The position numbers were made by a program, and so were the translations under genes. A stretch of DNA of 64,000 nucleotides from Caulobacter segnis (GTDB lineage Bacteria; Pseudomonadota; Alphaproteobacteria; Caulobacterales; Caulobacteraceae), in assembly GCF_023935105.1 (NCBI RefSeq), contig NZ_CP096040.1:3162001-3226000 (forward strand), in the 5' to 3' direction. Shown here one piece after another: positions 9,897 to 19,219 of this stretch. Under the pieces are notes generated by a model. That model did no database searches. It was not told the DNA's origin and worked only from the letters and a program-made list of their open reading frames with translations. Each line of letters opens with the position of its first letter. Positions within the stretch are counted from its first letter, which is position 1.

Positions 9897-11545
9897 CGGC
9901 ATTGGGAAACGGGAGCCGGCAGCGGCGGCGAGACAACGCCGACGTTCCAGTTCCAGGGGACGTCGCCCTGGGCGCGGCGGCGGCAGACCACCGTCTCGTT
10001 CAGTTCGTACATGCCAGGCCGCAGATGTTCGCCCGGCCGAGGCGCATCGGTGAAGGCCATGTAGGCCCGCCCTTCGCCATAGGGTTTCCAGTCCGGCTGG
10101 CCGACGGCCTTCGGCGCGCTCGAGCGGGCGAAGGCCGTCCAGTAGTCGATCATCGCGGTCGACAGCCCGGCCTCGGCCGGCGTCTCGGGGATCTTGGGCC
10201 AGGCGGGCGGAGTCTTGTCGGCCGTGCCGAAGACGTACGGGATCTCGCTGGCGTGGAAGCCGTGCAGCCCTGCCGCCTCGGCCGCCGGGTAGCCGTGGTC
10301 GAAATAGTAGAAGTAGCCAGGCGCGCCGACGGCGGTCTGCTTGGCGACCAGCCGCTCGGCGGTCCAGCCATAGAGGCTGTCGCGCGGCGCCAGCAGCACG
10401 CTTTCGGGAATGTCCGTCGACGGATAGAGCTTCAGATAGTCCTCGGCGAGATCGCCGTAGCGCTTGCGGATCTCGGCCTCATAGGTCGTCGCATCGGCGG
10501 GCGGCGACGGGGCCAGGATGCGCAGCGAGCGGATCTCGCCGCTATTGAAGCCGGCCAGGATCGGAACCTTGGCCTGCTCGCCGCGATCGAAGGTTTCGAC
10601 CAGTTGGCGCGGCAGCACCTTGCCATCGACCGTCGCGAAGGTCTGGAAGCCGGCCATCAGGGCCGCGCTGGTCAGGGTCTTGGCGTCCATCGCCCGCAAC
10701 GCCGTCAGGTCGTTGGCGCCCAGCTTGGCGGCCACGGCAACGCCGGCCGTCTCGGCCGCGACGTGACCGAACCGGGTCTCGCGCAGCGTCGGCGACGAGA
10801 TCATGTAGGCGCTCTGGGCGATCGCCTTTTGGAACAGCCCGCGCGCCTGGGGCGAGGCCATCAGGTACATCACGCTGAGCGCCCCGGCTGACTCCCCGGC
10901 CACGGTCACGTTGCCCGGGTCGCCCCCGAAGGCGGCAATGTTCCCACGAACCCACTTCAAGGCCGCGATCTGGTCGAGCAGTCCGTAGTTACCGGAGACG
11001 CGATCGGCCGTTTCCGCGCTGAGCTCGGGATGGGCCAGATAGCCCAGAACACCGAGGCGATAGTTGATCGAGACGACGACGACACCGCTGCGCCGCGCCA
11101 CGGCCACGCCGTCATACATGGGTTCGCTGCTGGCGCCGGAGATCAGCGAGCCACCGTGGATCCAGACCAGCACCGGCGCCTTCCTGGCCTTGGCCGGCGT
11201 CCAGATATTCAGCGACAGGCAGTCCTCGCTCATCGCTTCGAGCGGATCGGCATAGATGCTGCCTGGCCTGGGCGGCGGCTGGAAGCAGGCGGGACCGAAC
11301 GCCGTGGCGTCGCGTACGCCCGGCCACGCCGGCGCCGCGGCAGGCGGCTTCCAGCGCCCCTGGCCCACGGGCGGAGCCGCGTAGGGAATGCCCCTAAAGA
11401 TCTCGAGCCCATCCTGTTTCACGCCCTGGACCGCGCCGGCCGGAGCGCGGACGATGGGCTGCCCCGCCAGCGCGCCGACCGGCGCCGCGACCAGACTCGC
11501 CAGGATGACGGCGAAGGCCGCGTTCGCGAAAAGACCAGTTCTCAT
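9893..11545 (-). CDS. Secreted type-B carboxylesterase
   Basis: This is a 550-residue alpha/beta hydrolase of the carboxylesterase/cholinesterase family. A cleavable signal ([20 protein letters not shown]...) is followed by [12 protein letters not shown], the oxyanion loop [11 protein letters not shown], the nucleophile elbow VAGESAGAL and a late [10 protein letters not shown] holding the histidine. The start at 11545 has GGAGGTG about ten bases upstream, so the 27-residue extension from 11626 is not needed. It should hydrolyse an ester in the periplasm or outside the cell and pass the acid to the ligase encoded next. Its promoter is shared with the divergent MFS gene and contains a 12-bp inverted repeat. 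Confidence 0.88.
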
Positions 11546-11618
11546 GGCAGTTCCCACCTCCAGCCCGCCGATCTTCCCCGTCGGCGTTGAGCCAACCGTG
11601 CCGACGATCAGCCCCCAT

Positions 11619-11652
11619 GTCAACATTCACTCTCACGCGCGTGAATGTTGAC
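11619..11652. promoter_or_regulatory. Perfect 12-bp inverted repeat, candidate TetR operator
   Basis: GTCAACATTCAC (11619-11630) and GTGAATGTTGAC (11641-11652) are perfect reverse complements around a ten-base spacer. The inner half-sites TTCAC-N10-GTGAA are identical in sequence and spacing to those at 7564-7583. The site sits between the divergent carboxylesterase and MFS genes and could repress both. Confidence 0.7.
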
Positions 11653-11664
11653 GCAAGCGTTTGA

Positions 11665-13032
11665 TTGGGCGCATGCTCGGGACAAGCCAAGCCCACGAAT
11701 GGGCGGTCGGGAGGAAGCCTTGGACACCACGCGCGTCACCACGCGGCCGCCGAGCGCGCCGCCCCTGCCCTCGCCGGCACGCCTTCCGCGAGCCGCGCTT
11801 GGGTCGTGCTGGCCATGCTGTGGTTTGTCTATGTGCTGAACTTCCTGGACCGGCAGCTGATGTCGATCCTGGCCAAGCCGATCCAGGACAGCCTGCACGT
11901 CACCGACAGCCAGCTGGGTTTGATCGGCGGCCTCTATTTCGCGATGTTCTACTGCTTCATCGCCATCCCCGTCGGCTGGCTGGCCGACCGGACCAACCGT
12001 GTGGCCGTGCTGAGTCTGGCCTGCGGCATCTGGAGCGCGGCGACGATCGCCTGCGGCCTGTCGCGCAACTACGGCCAGTTCGCCGTCTCGCGAATGACGG
12101 TCGGCTTTGGCGAGGCCGGCGGCGTGCCGCCCTCCTACGCGATCATCTCGGACTATTTCCCACCCGAGAGCCGGGGTACGGCGCTCAGCCTCTACAATCT
12201 TGGCCCGCCGGTGGGCGCGGCGCTGGGCATCGCCTTCGGCGCGGCGATCGCGGCGGCCTTCGACTGGCGCCACGCCTTTGTGGCGCTGGGCGTCATCGGC
12301 GTAGTGACCGCCGTCGCCCTGCCGCTGGTCGTGCGCGAGCCGCGGCGTGGCGCGATGGACGGCGTCGCCGCGGGCGTCCCGGTGCGCAAGGCCCCGTTCT
12401 GGGCGACGTTGCGAATGTTCTTCACGCGGCCGACCTTGATGCTGGCGGCATTGGGCAGCGGCGCGACCCAGTTCGTGACCTACGGCCTGGGCAACTTCAC
12501 CACCCTGTTCCTGATGCGCGAGAAGGGCATGGCCTTAAGCGAGGTCGCCGTCTGGTACGCCCTGGTCGTCGGGATCGGCATGAGCGCCGGCATCTTCGTC
12601 TCGGGCCGGGTGATCGACCGCTTCCGCCGCCGCTCCAAGACGGTCTACGCCATCGCGCCTGTGATCTCGCTGACCCTGGCGATCCCGTTCTACCTGGGCT
12701 TCGTCTGGGCCCCGACCTGGCCGCTGGCCCTGGCCTTCCTGATCGGCCCCACGTTCCTGAACTACTTCTACCTGTCGTCGTCGGTGGCGCTGGTCCAGGA
12801 GGAGATGCGGCCCGAGGAGCGGGTGATGTCCGGCGCCCTCTTGCTGCTGATCATGAACTTCATCGGCCTGGGCCTGGGGCCCACCTATGTCGGCGCGGCC
12901 AGCGACTTCTTCCGGGCCAGCCACCCGCAGCACTCGTTGCAGATGGCGCTCTACACGCTCACGCCGTTCTACGTCGTGGCGATCGGCCTGTTCCTGGGAC
13001 TGGCCCGGATCTTCGCCCGCGAGAAGGCGTGA
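11665..13032 (+). CDS. MFS transporter, spinster-like subgroup; start uncertain
   Basis: This is a 12-TM major facilitator. The first helix is AWVVLAMLWFVYVLNFLDRQ; the GWLADRTNR loop and the later FGEAGGVPPSYAIISDYFP segment are typical of spinster-like MFS exporters/importers of lipid-like or organic-acid solutes. It probably moves the substrate of the neighbouring catabolic genes. The in-frame start at 11665 is a TTG without a ribosome site. A strong site (GGAGGAAG) precedes a TTG at 11720 in another frame, whose frame (LDTTRVTTRPPSAPP) would join the transporter if one C were added to the CCCC at 11762-11765. This is either a real frameshift or a sequencing error. Confidence 0.83.
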   Translation: MGACSGQAKPTNGRSGGSLGHHARHHAAAERAAPALAGTPSASRAWVVLAMLWFVYVLNFLDRQLMSILAKPIQDSLHVTDSQLGLIGGLYFAMFYCFIAIPVGWLADRTNRVAVLSLACGIWSAATIACGLSRNYGQFAVSRMTVGFGEAGGVPPSYAIISDYFPPESRGTALSLYNLGPPVGAALGIAFGAAIAAAFDWRHAFVALGVIGVVTAVALPLVVREPRRGAMDGVAAGVPVRKAPFWATLRMFFTRPTLMLAALGSGATQFVTYGLGNFTTLFLMREKGMALSEVAVWYALVVGIGMSAGIFVSGRVIDRFRRRSKTVYAIAPVISLTLAIPFYLGFVWAPTWPLALAFLIGPTFLNYFYLSSSVALVQEEMRPEERVMSGALLLLIMNFIGLGLGPTYVGAASDFFRASHPQHSLQMALYTLTPFYVVAIGLFLGLARIFAREKA

Positions 13033-13035
13033 GGC

Positions 13036-13710
13036 TCAGTCCTTCAGGGCGATGAAGCCGGCGGCCATGAAGCGGGCGATCCGCCTCTTGATCGCGGGGA
13101 AGTCGTCGGAGTGACAGATCCCGCTGGACAGCCGGTCGATCCGGCCCGTCCGCGCCAGGGTGTTCATCAGCGCGCCGCTGACGAAATGGTAACCCCAGAA
13201 GATCTCCTCGTCGGCATAGTCCGGCAGGGCGCGCTTGAGGATGCCGACCAGCTTCAGCACGACGGGATCGAAGTGCTCGTCCATCAGCGCCGCGCCCTCG
13301 GGCGTATTGCTGACCCTGGCGCAGAAGGCGGCGTAGTTCATCCAGTGCTCGCCGCCCTCGTAATAGAGGTCGAGGTCGGTATCGAGAAACGCGTGCAGCG
13401 CGCCCTCCACGGTCGGCTTGTCGCCGGCCGCCTGCTCGTACTGCTCCAGGGCGATCATCCGGCGCCCCGACGTCACCCCCGCCCGACGCGCGAACACGGC
13501 CTCGAACAGGTTGGTCTTGTCCTTGAAGTAGTAGTTCAGCAGCGTCGTATGGATGCCCACCCGGATCGCCACGTCGCGCAGCGTGACGCCGTAGAGGCCA
13601 TTCTGCGAAAACAGGTACTCGGCCGCATCCAGGATCTGCTCCAGGCTCTGAGCGCGCTGCTCGGCCTTCGTCCGCCGCGCCTTGGTCTCCCCCGCCGTCG
13701 CTCCCGCCAA
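13036..13710 (-). CDS. TetR/AcrR family transcriptional regulator
   Basis: This 224-residue regulator is paralogous to the one at 7621-8322 (shared blocks: KAEQRA, ILDAAE.LFS, PTVEGAL.AFLDTDLDLY, HFDPVVLKL, LARTGRID.LS). The helix-turn-helix is near residues 15-60. A TTG at 13710 preceded by AGGAGG five bases away is the best start and gives the same pre-HTH length as the paralogue; an ATG at 13836 is open but has no ribosome site. It is convergent with the MFS gene and divergent from the TonB receptor at 13913. It likely regulates the latter through the repeats at 13858-13894. Confidence 0.87.
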   Translation of the reverse strand: MAGATAGETKARRTKAEQRAQSLEQILDAAEYLFSQNGLYGVTLRDVAIRVGIHTTLLNYYFKDKTNLFEAVFARRAGVTSGRRMIALEQYEQAAGDKPTVEGALHAFLDTDLDLYYEGGEHWMNYAAFCARVSNTPEGAALMDEHFDPVVLKLVGILKRALPDYADEEIFWGYHFVSGALMNTLARTGRIDRLSSGICHSDDFPAIKRRIARFMAAGFIALKD

Positions 13711-13857
13711 GCCATCCTCCTGATGCTTCCGACACCTCGCGTAGTCGGATCGCGGCGCGCCGCTGTCAATCATTCCCGTAACAAAACCATGCTGTCTCGG
13801 CGCATTCGAACTGGCCGAACGATGATCGATTGACATTGCACGAGGTTACGGGAAACA

Positions 13858-13894
13858 CTCACTCTTGTGAGAATGAGCGTCAAGAGACTCATTC
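13858..13894. promoter_or_regulatory. Overlapping inverted repeats upstream of the TonB receptor
   Basis: Two perfect repeats adjoin: CTCAC-N4-GTGAG (13858-13862 and 13867-13871) and GAATGAG-N10-CTCATTC (13871-13877 and 13888-13894). The ten-base spacer recalls the sites at 7564 and 11619, but the half-site differs. They lie 18-55 bases before the receptor start at 13913 and are a likely operator, perhaps for the divergent TetR gene. Confidence 0.5.
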
Positions 13895-13912
13895 AACGGG
13901 AGGGTTCGCCAT

Positions 13913-16900
13913 ATGAAAGTCGGGCTAAACAGCGCCTCGGGCGTCGCGCTGGCGATCGCAATCGCCGGCGCCGGACTGCCGGCATGGGGTCAGGAAAAAA
14001 CGTCTTCGGACCAATCCACCCAGGTCGAGGAAATCGTCGTCACGGGCTCGAACATCCGGGGCTCGGCGCTCGACGCCGCCCTACCCGTCGAGGTCTATTC
14101 GCAAGCGGATCTGGAGAAACAGGGCGCGCCGACGGCGCTGGAATTCGCCAAGAGCCTGACGATTTCGGGCCCGACGACCGGCGAGTCCTATTATTTCGGC
14201 GGTCCGACCCTAGTCGGCTCGGTCAACTACAACCTGCGCGGCCTGGGCGCGGACAAGACGCTGGTCCTGTTGAACGGCCGGCGGATGAACCAGAACACCG
14301 CCAACGTCCCCTCGATCGCCCTGGCCCGCACCGAGATCCTCAAGGACGGCGCGGCGGTGATCTATGGCGCGGACGCCACCGGCGGCGTCGTCAATTTCAT
14401 CACTCGCGACAGGTTCGTCGGGGTGGAAGCTCAAGCCCAGTACAAGCACATCAAGGGTTCGAAGGGCGACTATTCGCTCGGCGTGATGGGCGGCATCGGC
14501 GAGGACCGCGTCAATCTGCTGGTCTCGGCGGAGTACGAGCACCGCTCGCGCCTCGGCACCCTGGAGCGTGACTTCAGCAAGGCCTCGCTGAACCCGACCA
14601 CGGGCTACAACCCCGCACCCTGGTCAACCCTGACCAACCTGACCGGCTGGCAGGCGCGCGGCGCCCTGCCCGCCACGCCCAGCGCCACCGACGTCGGCGA
14701 ATGGGGCTCGGCGCTGGGCGGCATCGTCTCAGACTTCACCCCCGCCAGCTGCGCCGCGGTCGGCGGCCGTTACGACAACGCCTTCACCTGCGCCTACAAC
14801 TACATCTCGTACTACCGGCTGGTGGAGAAGCAGGACACCTATCGGCTCTACGCCCAGCTGAAGGCGCAGATCACCGACAGCATGAAGTTCCACATGGACG
14901 CGTCGTACGGACGTGTGAACCTGCCCCAGGTGATGGGCTCGCCGGCCCAGCCCGTGTCACGCGGCCCCGCCCTGGCGACCGGCGCCGTCAACCAGTTCTA
15001 TGTGCCGATCACCAACCCGTTCGCGGCCGATTTCGCCGCCGCCCACGGCATCGTCGGGGCCCAGGGCTTCACGCCGATCACCTATCGGCTGTTCGGCCAC
15101 GGCGGCAATCCGTACTATTCGGGCGGCGACGGCTTCGGCGTGGCCGACAAGATCGACAACAAGGTCTGGCGCGTGTCGGCCGGGCTCACCGGCGACCTGG
15201 GCGATCTGGCGCCGTTCGCCAAGGCCGTCAGATACGATTTCGCCCTGACCTATAACGACGCCTACAACTACAACACGCACGCCGACACGATCGGCTATCG
15301 CCTGCAAGAGGCCCTGAACGGCTTCGGCGGCTCAAACTGCAAGGCTGTGGACCTGGATCCGAGCCGCTTTGGCACCCAGAACCCCGCCGCCGCCGGCAAG
15401 AACGGCTGCCAGTACTGGAACCCCTTCTCCACCTCGTTCAAGGGCCAGCCGATGCTGGGCCTGTCCAACCCCAGCTACGTGGCCGGCAAGGAGAATCCCG
15501 AGGACCTGGCCCTGTGGATGTTCGATCCGCGCGCGGTCGAGACCCTTAGCCACAACTTCACGGCCGACCTGGTGTTCAACGGCCGCTCCGGCGTCAAGCT
15601 GCCCGGCGGCGAGATCGGCTGGGCGCTCGGCGCGCAGTACCGCTCGCTGGCCAACCGCGTGAACGTGCCCAGCGCGTTCAACAATGGCTCGATCCAGTGC
15701 GAATGGCCCAGCAACACCACCAGCGCCAACGGCGCGGGGTCGGGCAATCTGAGCCCCACGCCCACCTCGACGACCAGCGCTAACTTCCGGGGCTGCACGC
15801 CCGACGCGCCAGGCCCGTTCGTGCTGTTCGCCCCGACCCTGCCCACCCAGGCCGAACAGAGCCAGTACTCGCTGTTCGGCGAGTTGCAGATCCCGCTGTT
15901 CGAAACCGTCGACATCCAGCTGGCGGCGCGCCGCGAGAAGTTCTCCAACGACCTGGGCGCCACGGTCTACAAGGCGTCGGGCAAGTGGAACGTCTGGGGC
16001 CCGCTGACCCTGCGCGCCTCGTACGGCACCAACTACCAGACGCCGCCGCTGGGCGTGACGCCGGGCGCGATCACGGTCGCCGCCCGCACCTACACCGTTG
16101 CGGCCAGCAACTGGCTGGCGGCCCAGTTCATCACCGACGCCGACCTCAAGCCCGAGACCGCCAGGACCTCGAACATCGGCGCCATCTGGCAGAGCCGCGG
16201 CTTCGCCGCCGACCATAGGCTGCGCCTGATCGTCGACTATTTCGACATCAAGACCAAAGACCAGATCGGCCAGGTCGCCGATCCGAACCAGATCGCCAGC
16301 CTGGTCTTCAACGGCGCCGGCGGCACCATCACCACCTGTGATGCGACCAAGCAACCGCTGCTGGCCCGCATCACTTTCAACAGCGGTTGCGCGGTGGGCA
16401 TGAGCGGCGTCGGCAGCTTCTCGGCCGTTTCCACCCGCTATGGCAATGGCCCGGGCCAGACGACCAAGGGCTTTGACTTCCAAGGCAGCTACGGCCTTCC
16501 CCTGGGCCCCGGCGACCTTGACATCAACGTCACCGCCACGCGCGTGACCGAGTTGAAGACCGGTCCGACCACCCTGGACGGCGTGACGATCTCGACGGGC
16601 GATGATCGCCTGGGCACGCTGAACTTCGCCACCTTCGCCCAGGCCGCGCCCAAGTGGCGCGCCAACCTCGGCGTCAACTACGGGCTGGGTCGCCAGAACT
16701 TCCGCCTGGGCGTCAACTTCGTCTCGGCCGTGAAGGACGAACGCGCCGGCATCCAGTACGGCGAGGACGGCGAGAACTGGATCACCACCGACTTCACCTA
16801 TCGCCTGCAGCTGGACGGCGACATGGCGCTGACGGCGACCGTGGCCAACATCTTCGATCGCGATCCGCCGCCGGCCCAGGAGGAGTTCGGCTACGATCCC

Positions 16901-16957
16901 TGGACCGGCAACCCGCTGGGCCGGACCTTCGAGATCGGCTTCAAGAAAGCCTTCTAG
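13913..16957 (+). CDS. TonB-dependent receptor (about 1,000-residue type)
   Basis: This 1,014-residue outer-membrane receptor has a signal peptide ending at PAWGQ and a TonB-box region VEEIVVTGS. The plug (about residues 45-165) contains NLRGLGADKTLVLLNGRRM and RTEILKDGAAVIYGADATGG. A 22-strand-type barrel follows, ending in FEIGFKKAF with the terminal phenylalanine. The ATG at 13913 has GGGAGGG upstream. This long subtype is common in Caulobacter and sphingomonads and usually imports organic nutrients. Linkage to esterase, ligase and thiolase genes suggests a hydrophobic ester or glycoside. A strong terminator follows at 16973. Confidence 0.92.
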   Translation: MKVGLNSASGVALAIAIAGAGLPAWGQEKTSSDQSTQVEEIVVTGSNIRGSALDAALPVEVYSQADLEKQGAPTALEFAKSLTISGPTTGESYYFGGPTLVGSVNYNLRGLGADKTLVLLNGRRMNQNTANVPSIALARTEILKDGAAVIYGADATGGVVNFITRDRFVGVEAQAQYKHIKGSKGDYSLGVMGGIGEDRVNLLVSAEYEHRSRLGTLERDFSKASLNPTTGYNPAPWSTLTNLTGWQARGALPATPSATDVGEWGSALGGIVSDFTPASCAAVGGRYDNAFTCAYNYISYYRLVEKQDTYRLYAQLKAQITDSMKFHMDASYGRVNLPQVMGSPAQPVSRGPALATGAVNQFYVPITNPFAADFAAAHGIVGAQGFTPITYRLFGHGGNPYYSGGDGFGVADKIDNKVWRVSAGLTGDLGDLAPFAKAVRYDFALTYNDAYNYNTHADTIGYRLQEALNGFGGSNCKAVDLDPSRFGTQNPAAAGKNGCQYWNPFSTSFKGQPMLGLSNPSYVAGKENPEDLALWMFDPRAVETLSHNFTADLVFNGRSGVKLPGGEIGWALGAQYRSLANRVNVPSAFNNGSIQCEWPSNTTSANGAGSGNLSPTPTSTTSANFRGCTPDAPGPFVLFAPTLPTQAEQSQYSLFGELQIPLFETVDIQLAARREKFSNDLGATVYKASGKWNVWGPLTLRASYGTNYQTPPLGVTPGAITVAARTYTVAASNWLAAQFITDADLKPETARTSNIGAIWQSRGFAADHRLRLIVDYFDIKTKDQIGQVADPNQIASLVFNGAGGTITTCDATKQPLLARITFNSGCAVGMSGVGSFSAVSTRYGNGPGQTTKGFDFQGSYGLPLGPGDLDINVTATRVTELKTGPTTLDGVTISTGDDRLGTLNFATFAQAAPKWRANLGVNYGLGRQNFRLGVNFVSAVKDERAGIQYGEDGENWITTDFTYRLQLDGDMALTATVANIFDRDPPPAQEEFGYDPWTGNPLGRTFEIGFKKAF

Positions 16958-16972
16958 TCCCACCTCGCGCCT

Positions 16973-17005
16973 GGCGGGCGACCTCGTGTCGCCCGCCATT
17001 CTTTT
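16973..17005 (+). terminator. Rho-independent terminator after the TonB receptor
   Basis: GGCGGGCGAC (16973-16982) pairs perfectly with GTCGCCCGCC (16988-16997) around the five-base loop CTCGT, followed by ATTCTTTT. This ends the receptor transcript and lies just past the 3' end of the convergent glycosyltransferase. Confidence 0.85.
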
Positions 17006-17022
17006 CGTCGCCCGTGAGGGCT

Positions 17023-18186
17023 TCAAGCCGGTTGCCCGTCCCACCTATCTTCGGTTGGTAGTCGTGACACCGACGATGCGCAAAGCCTGGACAAGACACT
17101 GAGATAGGCTCCCGAGGCGTTCTCGATCGTGAAGCGCCGCGCTTGCGCGAGGCTCAGATGCTCGTCCTGGGAAGACGGCCGAACCCTCGCGATCGCCTCG
17201 GCCAGCGCCGCCTCGTTGCCCACCGGAACAAGGTCCCCCAGGGCGCCATGCCCAAGCAGGGTGGCCATGCTGCGGCTGCAGTCGGTGGCGACGATGGGGA
17301 GCCCCGCGGCCAGCGCTTCAAGAACGACGGCGGGCACGCCTTCGTAATTCGAGGAGAGCAGCAGGACGTCGAATGACGGCAGCAGCGCCGCCGGCTCCGA
17401 CGCGTAACCCGCGAACGTCACCCGCCCTTCAAGACCCAGATCCCGCGTCAGCTGTTCGAGCTTCGCGCGTTCGGGGCCGTCCCCGATCACCGTCAGTGTA
17501 TCGTCCGGGCGGGCGCCGCGCCCGAAGGCGCGAACCATCAGGGCGATGTTCTTCTGTGGTGTCAGGCGGGCGACACAGACGAAGCGTCGGCCAACGCCCT
17601 CGGCCCGCGCGGCGCCCCGGCTAGCCCGCAGCCTTTCGATCAGCGGCCTGGACAGGGCGGGATCCGGGATGATCGTGACCCGATCGGACGATACCCCGAG
17701 GCACTGGCCGATCTCGTCGGCCATCGGCGTTTCCATGCCGACGAAGTGATCCAGATAGCGTCCCTGGATCCTGAGCCACAGTCGATAGAAGGGGCGGAAC
17801 CACCATGGCTGGTCGTGGCGGTCGAGGTCGTTGCTGACCTTCAACAGAACAGGCGGACAGCGGCGACCGAGCAGGACCTTGAGCGCCACCGCCACGACGG
17901 CATAGGTGTTGCCCGCGCAAAACAGGACATCGGGGCGGGTTCGTCGCACGACCTTAGGCAGCGTCCGGATCATCCAGAGCGTTTCCATCTTCGCCGCGCC
18001 CGGACCGACGCCGGGCGGCGAGATGAAATCGAGGTCCGCGCCGACATCCCCCAGCATGTCGCCCTCACGACGCCCCACGAATAGCAGCGCGTCGACGTTT
18101 TGGGCGCGCCATTGCCGCACCATCCGCAACGCGATGCGTTCAACGCCTCCAGGCTCGAAACTGTGCAGGAAGGTCAGGATACGCAA
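17023..18186 (-). CDS. Glycosyltransferase, GT4 family
   Basis: This 387-residue GT-B enzyme has the N-terminal PGGVERIALRMVRQW glycine loop. In the C-terminal donor domain it has VARLTPQKN (residues 206-213), VIGDGPER, and the EX7E motif with E282 and E290 in YEGVPAVVLEALAAG. Retaining GT4 enzymes transfer a sugar from a nucleotide-sugar donor; donor and acceptor are not readable. The start is a TTG at 18186 with AGGAGG ten bases upstream. It is the last gene of a minus-strand run beginning at 21340. Confidence 0.88.
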   Translation of the reverse strand: MRILTFLHSFEPGGVERIALRMVRQWRAQNVDALLFVGRREGDMLGDVGADLDFISPPGVGPGAAKMETLWMIRTLPKVVRRTRPDVLFCAGNTYAVVAVALKVLLGRRCPPVLLKVSNDLDRHDQPWWFRPFYRLWLRIQGRYLDHFVGMETPMADEIGQCLGVSSDRVTIIPDPALSRPLIERLRASRGAARAEGVGRRFVCVARLTPQKNIALMVRAFGRGARPDDTLTVIGDGPERAKLEQLTRDLGLEGRVTFAGYASEPAALLPSFDVLLLSSNYEGVPAVVLEALAAGLPIVATDCSRSMATLLGHGALGDLVPVGNEAALAEAIARVRPSSQDEHLSLAQARRFTIENASGAYLSVLSRLCASSVSRLPTEDRWDGQPA

Positions 18187-18334
18187 AGGTGGGCCGCCTC
18201 CTGGGCCAGGAAATCGCGCGCCATCGGCGGCGAGACAAGCAAGCGATAGACCAAGACCGCCACAGCGATGCGACGATCATCGCCAAGCGCTCGGGATGCG
18301 ACAGGAGCCGCCCCGCGGCCTTGGCCACCATTCT
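18187..18334 (-). other. Gap with a broken-looking small reading frame
   Basis: A minus-strand ATG at 18320 opens the frame MVAKAAGRLLSHPERLAMIV. It continues sensibly only if the frame changes once, into VAVLVYRLLVSPPMARDFLA, which stops at 18174 just inside the glycosyltransferase. Neither half resembles a family I recognise. It may be a decayed small gene or chance coding in GC-rich DNA. Confidence 0.2.
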
Positions 18335-19219
18335 TCAACGCCCCCGCGGCGCCCACAGCGACCGATCGATCCGCTTGACGTCGAACAGAGTGACCGGGCC
18401 GCAGGCCGACAGCGTGTGCAATCCTTGCGAATAGGATCCCGCGCCCGGCGCCGGGCCGAGCGGCGCGCTGGCTTCAGCTTCGAACCGCTCCGCGTCCAGC
18501 GTGAGGATCTTCAGTTGGCGGATGCCGCCGCCGTAGGTGCGCGTGCAATCCTGCATCGGCAGGACCGGCAAACCGTCCTCCACCCACGCCGTACCGCCAG
18601 GACGGCTGGAGGAGAGGTCGTCGCGGACAGGATTGCCGGCATGCAGGCGCCACGGCCCCGTCAGACGCTCGGCGAAGGCGAAGTGCAGACGGCCTTGTTT
18701 CCATCGCTGCGGCCCGGTCGGCGAATAGGCCAGCCACCATAGCCCCTCGTGGTGAAAAGGCGTGGCGTCGATCGCCGGGGTGTCCAGCTCCAGGCGCGCC
18801 ACGGGTTCCCACACGTCGGGAAACGCCGCCGCGCGGTACAGCGTCAATGCGCCGGACTTATAGGCTTCGGGCAACATCCAGGTCTCGCCGTCGGCTTCGA
18901 AGACCTGCGGATACGACAGGTGCCAAGGCTCCCGAAGCACCACCGACCGTCGGATCGGCGCGAAGTTCGCGTCCAGCTCGAGCCACTCGATGACGCCGTG
19001 GCGGGTCCGATAGTCGTAGGCTTCGACGAACAGATGCAGCCGACCTTCGCGCCAGACGCCGAACGGATCGGCCAGGAACTTCAGATGGCCCTCCTCGGCG
19101 AGCCAATGCACAGGCGCGTCGAGGGAAAAGCCGCGTCGGGCGACCTCGGCGATCGGCGCCTCGACGAGGCCGACCCGCCAGATGTCGCGGCCGGGAATCT
19201 TCGCGGTCCAGCTAGTCAT
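18335..19219 (-). CDS. Beta-propeller protein related to GINT1-type N-terminal domain
   Basis: This 294-residue protein has repeated blade-like segments: FLADPFGVWREGRLHLFVEA, SYPQVFEADGETWMLPEA, DATPFHHEGLWWLAYSPTG and LPMQDCTRTYGGGI. This five-bladed, GH43-like propeller pattern is what databases place at the N-terminus of glucosamine inositolphosphorylceramide transferase homologues and of some formyltransferase fusions; here it stands alone. No signal peptide is visible. ATG 19219 overlaps the upstream stop by eight bases, so it is co-translated with the membrane protein. A role in glycolipid assembly is inferred from context; the biochemical function is unknown. Confidence 0.55.
   Translation of the reverse strand: MTSWTAKIPGRDIWRVGLVEAPIAEVARRGFSLDAPVHWLAEEGHLKFLADPFGVWREGRLHLFVEAYDYRTRHGVIEWLELDANFAPIRRSVVLREPWHLSYPQVFEADGETWMLPEAYKSGALTLYRAAAFPDVWEPVARLELDTPAIDATPFHHEGLWWLAYSPTGPQRWKQGRLHFAFAERLTGPWRLHAGNPVRDDLSSSRPGGTAWVEDGLPVLPMQDCTRTYGGGIRQLKILTLDAERFEAEASAPLGPAPGAGSYSQGLHTLSACGPVTLFDVKRIDRSLWAPRGR

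Noticed and set aside
13711-13836. N-terminal extension of the second TetR regulator to ATG 13836
   Set aside because: It has no ribosome site, extends into the promoter region of the divergent receptor and breaks length agreement with the paralogue.
15332-17044. 570-codon antisense frame across the TonB receptor
   Set aside because: Antisense shadow; rich in Gly/Ala/Arg/Val without domain motifs, while the opposite strand encodes a complete receptor.
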